A stretch of DNA of 64,000 nucleotides from NCBI GenBank assembly GCA_035610835.1, contig CM069456.1, positions 28,624,788 to 28,688,787 on the forward strand, written 5' to 3'. Source of the DNA: Ophiura sarsii (Eukaryota > Echinodermata > Ophiuroidea > Amphilepidida > Ophiuridae). The position numbers and the translations under genes are program-made. The first letter of the stretch is position 1; each line of letters opens with the position of its first letter. The notes beneath the pieces were generated by a model. The model searched no databases. It was given only the letters and a program-made list of their open reading frames with translations, and was not told the origin of the DNA. Shown here in pieces: positions 58,475 through 64,000 of this stretch.

Positions 58475-58950
58475 ACAACGCACTGTAAAATGCTGTGGTT
58501 ACAATACATGTATACACGCAAGTTGCCTGCTTGAAATACAACTTACCAATTGCACGGATACCATATTAAACTACTATATTGATCAAATGTAATACATAAT
58601 TCATTGTATGAATACTCTTTACAGTTATCAAAATAATTCTTTAACATTTGGTATTCATAAGCAATCCATCCAATAGTGAAATTCTATCACATATAAACAA
58701 CATTAATTATGAAATGAAATTTTAAAAATGCATGCCAGAACTAATTACACTGTATAACTAAGCTTTTTATCCGAAATTAATTAATTGATTACACTTTGTT
58801 TTCACAACTTAATGACTTTGATTATATATATTTGTTTTAAATAGTTAGTAATTGTTTATTTGTTTGATGTTCAATATTGCGTAAGATTAGTTCCATACAA
58901 TTATTTGTTGATATATCATTGGTATGAAACATTGCATCGATATTTGTTGT
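58475..58950. other. no gene seen; 3' side of Ig gene 3
   Basis: AT-rich sequence following the stop of Ig gene 3 on the minus strand. No feature beyond possible 3' UTR. Confidence 0.4.
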
Positions 58951-60117
58951 TTACACTTTTTTGACCGTCAATGTTCTGTAAAACTCTTCAAATACCTCTT
59001 TCGGCATGAGAACTTTACTTCCTGGATTGTTTGGATCTTCAAGTGTCATGTACATTGAATTTCTCTCGTTATCACGTCGCCTCTGTAGTGACACATAAAC
59101 TGGTTCACTTCCATCGTTACCAGGTGCAGTACGTCTTGCTTCTCTGGCTTCGTTGGAGATGCTATGATATCTACAACATGATATGATTGTCGTCGTGAGA
59201 AATAGAATACAGAGAAAACTCGCTCCAATTGTGGCAATTGTTAAATACATTATCATGTCTTCATCTTCAGGAGAACAATCATTATTGCACTCACTGGAAA
59301 TATGTATATCCTGTTTAAGGATCTGGTTCCTACCTCCATCCGTTATTACTGGTTTCACAATATTGACATTATCTGTCCCCTTGTTGTTCACATTTATTGG
59401 GCCAATGTAACACGTGCGTTCCCTATTTGCGAATCCTGGACTGGATAGATGACATGAAAACACAGCCCCATTATACGATATGTCCGGTATCAACGCTACC
59501 TGAGAGGAAACCATGTCAGCGGTGGTTGTATTCCGGGCAAACAATCGTATATTTGAATGAGTACTGCTCCATTTCAATTCCACAATCGGTACACCTTTCT
59601 CGGAGGAACATGATAGAACCAATTCGTTTCCTACGTATAGCGTTATTGGATGGTCCGGTACACTCTCACAAGAAGGATATTGTGTATTCGGAAATGAGTG
59701 TATTTCAATAGCGACTGCATCAGACGCTATGTTATCAGTTCCCTCTACAGACACATGTTCAACCCTACACCAATACTTGCCTTGATCATTGTGTGACATG
59801 TCCACAACAGTCAGAACATAAATGTGAGTTCGTTCCGAACGTACACGTATAGCAAGAAATACACGGTTATGTAAAGACGAATCTAAATATGACTTGCCCG
59901 ATGTTATCGATTCAATACGTCCATCATAGACTCGGAAAATATTGACTTTATATCCCTCTTGCATATTCCATATTCTACACTGAATCACCATTAAACCACC
60001 AATTGTTATTGGTTTCATTAGTGAGGTCACTTCTACCACTGTATCCGTTCCCTCTGTCCACGAATTCTCTACAAACATTGAGATGATGATAACGATGATG
60101 ATACCGACTGACGCCAT
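58951..60117 (-). CDS. Ig receptor 3: two-Ig-domain type I membrane receptor with three-tyrosine tail
   Basis: A 388-residue single-exon protein. I place the start at the ATG at 60,115-60,117 (AACATGGCG, as in gene 1), since it begins a signal peptide (MASVGIIIVIIISMFV). The frame is open for 63 codons further out, but that part is not signal-like and is not shared. Ig domain 1 is at about 25-140 (Cys47, and Cys117 in DQGKYWC; the strand-C Trp is absent). Ig domain 2 is at about 150-241 (Cys170, Trp183, Cys222, plus Cys150 and Cys236, with a glycosylation site at Asn196). The stalk has Cys277 and Cys281. The TM segment is at about 288-314. Tail tyrosines are 341 (YVSL), 356 (SMYMTL) and 380 (YRTL). 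It is probably a surface recognition receptor. Confidence 0.88.
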   Translation of the reverse strand: MASVGIIIVIIISMFVENSWTEGTDTVVEVTSLMKPITIGGLMVIQCRIWNMQEGYKVNIFRVYDGRIESITSGKSYLDSSLHNRVFLAIRVRSERTHIYVLTVVDMSHNDQGKYWCRVEHVSVEGTDNIASDAVAIEIHSFPNTQYPSCESVPDHPITLYVGNELVLSCSSEKGVPIVELKWSSTHSNIRLFARNTTTADMVSSQVALIPDISYNGAVFSCHLSSPGFANRERTCYIGPINVNNKGTDNVNIVKPVITDGGRNQILKQDIHISSECNNDCSPEDEDMIMYLTIATIGASFLCILFLTTTIISCCRYHSISNEAREARRTAPGNDGSEPVYVSLQRRRDNERNSMYMTLEDPNNPGSKVLMPKEVFEEFYRTLTVKKV

Positions 60118-60302
60118 GTTTAGATGGGCGATATTCAACATTATGTGTTGGGCGTATGTTGTACACAGCGTAATAACACGATAGACAATTCCAATGCTGG
60201 TATGAATTATCTGGTTCAAAATTGTGCATATATCACTGTACACAATGTTGTGTTTAATAACATACTGATACACGAGATATTCCTTTTTCGAACCATTTAC
60301 AT

Positions 60303-60575
60303 TCACGTCATATTTCAGCTACTGTAAAGCATAACGCTTTGTTGAAAATAACGTTCTTCAGTATGACGCATATATGCACCGCATTGCTTATGCATTAAGA
60401 CAAGCGTAATAATATATTCCCGCATATAATTAAAGCAGAGTCACCGTGTTTACAGACAACCATCCTAAGCTATTTATCATAATTCAATATACAAGAGATG
60501 CTGCGTAATCAATTGCAGCGAGATAATATTGCGTTATGATAATTAGCCTCTACAGAACAGTAGATGGCGTGCTTA
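60303..60575 (-). promoter_or_regulatory. conserved upstream block of Ig gene 3
   Basis: Homologous to the duplicated block before Ig gene 2: CAGTATGACGCATA, ATATAATTAAAG, TATTTATCATAATTYAATRTA, CAAGAGATGCTSCGTAAT and CAGTAGATGGCG occur in the same order. It starts about 190 bp upstream of the ATG. Promoter role is inferred only from conservation and position. 60,575-61,144 holds nothing I recognise. Confidence 0.4.
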
Positions 60576-61144
60576 AAACGCTGCTTATGCTCAGACGATG
60601 CTGGCCACGATTTGCCTCTCGTTTCCCAATTCCTATTGGTATAAAACGTAATCGCGGATTCCCATCGAAACATTCTAAATATCACATTACCAGGGACCAT
60701 TAAATCTCGGTTGTTGTCATTTTCTGCATTATATGCATTCAATAATAAAATACCTCAATATCAACAGCTTCTAATCATGAAATTTTAAAGTACTTGTAAT
60801 GTATATCATGATAATAGCCTGTTTAAATAAAACATCTCAGTGATCTTTGATTTTTGAATTAAAACATGATTGAAATTCAGAAAACATTCAAAAATGTTAT
60901 AATTATACTTAGACATGGTTGAATAATGCACTGATATTCAATAAATGTTGATATTTGGTTAACATTTTTAAATCATGATACTATACAAAATATGAAGAAA
61001 ACATCTTTAATTTAACATTCTTACGAAAAGGTCATTAAGAAGATGTTACTAAGCTGTTACTCAAAATAGTAAACAATTAGAACAATTTTTGTCGATTGCT
61101 ACAATTACAAAGTTGTGCTGATTAAAAATAATTATTACAGGATT

Positions 61145-61424
61145 TGATATTTTCGTATGGATATTGTTGGAGGATGAACTGCATGACGATTATTTACATA
61201 AGTACCAGTGTAGAATGAGATATACTCACCCGGGAGATATAGTCCGGCGACTATAGACATACACGGATTGAAGCGTGACACTAGTGTTGCGTGTAGAGAA
61301 GAGTGTCCTATACTTTACTGTACAGGCCGGACTATAGCTCCAGGGGACTATATATCAATTTACACTGGTACCTAAATAACCGTCATACAGTTCATCATCC
61401 AACAATATCCATACAAAAATATCA
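61145..61424. mobile_element. fold-back (hairpin) element
   Basis: Arms of about 90 bp with TGATATTTTYGTATGGATAT at the tips, then GTACCAGTGTA, are inverted repeats around a centre that itself contains ATAGTCCGGCG and its near complement. No ORF. A MITE is likely. Confidence 0.75.
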
Positions 61425-63120
61425 GATATATGTTTATGTACGTTTTGATAAAATGTCTTTATCTAATTAATGGTATAATTTTAACTTTAATCTACATTCG
61501 TGCTTAAATAGTACATCGTCACACAATAAGATGAATGTCAAGATGTAAGAAAATTATGAATGAAATCACACTTGTCATTTTAAAATTGTATATTTAAGGA
61601 GGGTATGTGGTTATTATATCGCAAATATTTAATACAAACTCATGGGTATACATTAAACTAAAATTCATCTGATATTTTTCACACACATAACTCGTTTTCT
61701 ATGGCGCATAACTTTATGCGAGTAACTTTGAAAACGCACCAAGTAAGAAGAGATATTATGTTGATTTTAGTTTATAGATATAAAAACGTTCTCAAATCTT
61801 ACCCTGAGTACACAATCAATAATGTCACTTTCAAATCTAGGTGCGCGTATACATGTTAAATTAATATTTGTGATTTTATTTATTTCGCAAAAAATTAGCA
61901 AATGACACTCATCAGACGCAAATCATTTCTCCTGTTACTATTTTTGTTTTACAGGTGTTATTAAATTACACATGCTTAGATTATTGTTTAGATGTTTATA
62001 AACTCACCAATGTATTGTTATAATAATGCATGATTGTACATGTGTATTCTCATTTACGAACAATTGATACTGCTTACTTAAATGTTGTCAAGAGTCTGTC
62101 ATGTCATAACATTATGTCATTATATCGCTATGTCTTGGCAAGTCCACAAGGTACACATGGAACAGGGATGTGTTGATGTTCTGACACATTAATCGCGTAG
62201 TAGTACGCCAAGTCAAGTACAAAAACAATTTAATTCAAAAAAGGACATTCTGAGACAAATGAGTTTTAGTATTTCCAATAAGTTGTTAAAATGAAATGTG
62301 CTTTTTAAATCAATTTTGTGAGTATCGGATGAGTCTTTCTGGTATTACAATCTATAGACGACAATAGTTTATTTTTGGTACCAATATCTCAAAATGACCA
62401 AAAAGTGAGTAACGTCTTTCTGGTTCAACATGTTCAACCCTCGTTATGACTCCTGTAACTTTGTATCAGATATGGTGTGGCATAGGTTTAAAATAAAAAA
62501 CCTCAGTAATCTTAACTTAGGATATTATATAACTTTGTATATCATTAAAAATCTAGACACATTCTGTGTAACTATTCGAATAATAAATATGATATACAAT
62601 ATACGCATCCCATGTCAAGAAACGAATACATTTTATTATGGTTTAACAATGTTTTAGCATAAAAATCACATGAACAATGTGTTACATCATTGGTCCTGTT
62701 TACGTGTATCAAATGTCAAGTGTTTAGATTGATTCTAAGGTAAAGTACAAACACACGAAACGTAAAATCCCAGTTATTTAGTGCCACAGGAATGAATGAG
62801 TATTACACGCTAAATACACCATCATATAATTTCACGGATATACGGCGTAGTAAACCAGTCATGCTATTGATGTTATAAAGATAATTTATCTCTCTGTAGA
62901 TATTTTTTAAACGTCGATATATTGTGCATAATACTGTGGCAATAAGGTACATACACAGATAAATACACAATACAAGTATTTTACAAGTAAACAAACAACA
63001 TTCACAATTAAAAACAGTAATATGTACAGTGTACCATATAATATATAATTTGACCGACCAAAAATACAATTTCATAACAAATAAACAAATCAATTGATTA
63101 TGAAATTACTTTGTTTTTAA
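61425..63120. other. no gene seen
   Basis: About 1.7 kb of AT-rich spacer between Ig genes 3 and 4. Short ORFs here are Ile/Tyr-rich and look like chance frames. Confidence 0.5.
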
Positions 63121-63124
63121 ATTA

Positions 63125-63545
63125 ACTTTAAGGGGGGACTCAAGAAAGTCACTTTTTTGAATTTTGTGAGTGCTGTAATTATTGAACTATGACTCAAATG
63201 TATATAAAATTATACATTTTTGGAAAGAAAATAGGTCAGAGAATCCAAATTTTGCGTAAATTTTGACCAAAAATGTTGATTTTGTTGAGATAAACACACA
63301 AACAATATTTTGTTGACCCCCAAAAGTTCAACAAAGCTAACAAAAATAATTTTGAGTAAAGAAATCCCAAATTTCTAGTTTATGATGTTAAACACTAACT
63401 TAGGGACATTTTTTTAAAAACCTAATCTAATATTTTAAATTTTGACAAGAGAGCGCCAAAAAAGTGGGAAAAAAATGAAAAAATCACTTTTTGGCGCTTT
63501 TGGTCAAAATTTAAAAAAATACTAGATTAGGTTTTTTTTGACAAA
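63125..63545. repeat. TTAA-started repeat with internal hairpin
   Basis: TTAAGGGGGGACTCAAGAAAG near 63,128 resembles the left end of the TTAA-flanked hairpin at 9.1 kb. Further in, a CCTAATCTAATATTTTAAAT block (63,418) and its inverted partner (63,515) flank the word TTTTGGCGCTTTTGG. The right end was not found. Confidence 0.45.
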
Positions 63546-63667
63546 TCGTGTAATGTTCTATATTAGGTTAGATCAGATTTATTAAACCATTATTTGATAT
63601 TAGAATGTTTCAGGGACGGTACTAAGATCTTCATTGTTTTAATAATGTGCTATACACTTTTACCAAT

Positions 63668-64000
63668 TTATACTCTTTTGACAGTCAATGTTCTGTAAAA
63701 TTCATCAAAAACTTCCTTTGGCATGAGAACTTTACCTCCCGGATTATTTGGATCTTCAAGTGTCATGTACATCGAATTTCTCTCATTATCACGACGCCTC
63801 TGCAATGACACATAAACAGGTTCACTTCCATCGTTACCTGAAGCAGTACGTCTTGCTGCTCGGGCCTCGGCGGAGATGCTATGATATTTGTAACATGAGA
63901 TGATTGTCGTCGTAAGAAATAGAACGCAGAGGAAACTCGCTCCAATGGTAGCAATTGTTAAATATAATACCATTTCTTCATCTTCTGATGAACAATCAGT
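63668..64000 (-). CDS. Ig receptor 4 (partial): stalk, TM and three-tyrosine tail
   Basis: The open frame runs off the window; only the last 110 codons are visible. They start in the acidic stalk (DCSSEDEE), then give a TM segment (LYLTIATIGASFLCVLFLTT) and the family tail with YVSL, SMYMTL and YRTL, ending TLTVKRV. The tail matches genes 2 and 3 except for a few residues (for example ISAEARAARRTAS, and GGK in place of GSK). It is transcribed in the same direction as genes 2 and 3. The ectodomain lies beyond position 64,000. Confidence 0.85.
   Translation of the reverse strand, partial: TDCSSEDEEMVLYLTIATIGASFLCVLFLTTTIISCYKYHSISAEARAARRTASGNDGSEPVYVSLQRRRDNERNSMYMTLEDPNNPGGKVLMPKEVFDEFYRTLTVKRV

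Noticed and set aside
60118..60306. Upstream ATG extending Ig gene 3 by 63 residues
   Set aside because: The extension is not signal-like and would bury the signal peptide; the inner ATG shares its context and position with Ig gene 1.

Overview
The window looks like AT-rich, repeat-laden genomic DNA of a marine invertebrate, most likely a deuterostome such as an echinoderm or hemichordate. It has no operons or closely packed ORFs. It has splice-type signals, AATAAA signals, LINE 3' ends, many TIR elements with TA, TTAA or TWA target duplications, and a Ty3/gypsy element with the pol order of the Gmr1-like group, which has been described from deuterostomes. The species cannot be fixed from sequence alone. 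A 100-N assembly gap lies at 15,537-15,636.

Genes. The best-supported genes are four members of one family of single-exon, type I membrane receptors: one on + (1,085-2,233) and three on - (55,554-56,732, 58,951-60,117, and 63,668 to beyond the window end). The complete ectodomains have two Ig-like domains, then a short Cys-bearing stalk and one TM segment. The cytoplasmic tail is almost invariant and carries three YxxL tyrosines, one of them a full ITIM-type SxYxxL. Ectodomains diverge strongly while tails stay fixed, which suggests inhibitory or signalling receptors for immunity or self-recognition. One member has lost its start codon through a short deletion, and its upstream region is duplicated as two 322-bp copies. 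The other clear gene is an intronless GMC-type flavoprotein oxidoreductase at 18,390-20,126 of bacterial-like type, with three apparent reading-frame changes. Two weaker candidates are a spliced last exon at 13,144-13,328 (-) and a short signal-peptide ORF at 20,180-20,323 (-).

Layout. 1-2.4 kb: Ig gene 1. 2.7-18 kb: mobile-element remnants (a TA-flanked TIR element, fold-backs, LINE RT fragments, SINE-like tRNA heads, an array of 20-bp palindromes, a TTAA-flanked hairpin, mariner-like ends). 18.4-20.1 kb: the oxidoreductase. 21-26.5 kb: TIR elements and arrays built on GATAATTGTTAACA. 26.5-41.3 kb: a decayed Gmr1-like retrotransposon (protease, integrase, reverse transcriptase, RNase H), split after the protease by a 10.9-kb TIR element with TTA duplications. 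That insert is filled with about 90 copies of a ~100-bp satellite in higher-order blocks. 41.3-49.2 kb: further nested transposons, including a 4.9-kb TA-flanked element inside an arm of a longer TIR element, with a scattered 15-bp motif near both ends. 49.3-54.3 kb: LTR-like sequence, short tandem repeats and LINE ends. 55.5-64 kb: the three-gene Ig receptor cluster.

The Ig receptors are the only set of genes here that appears to form a system. Nothing links the oxidoreductase to them. Most of the window is best read as layered transposon insertions.
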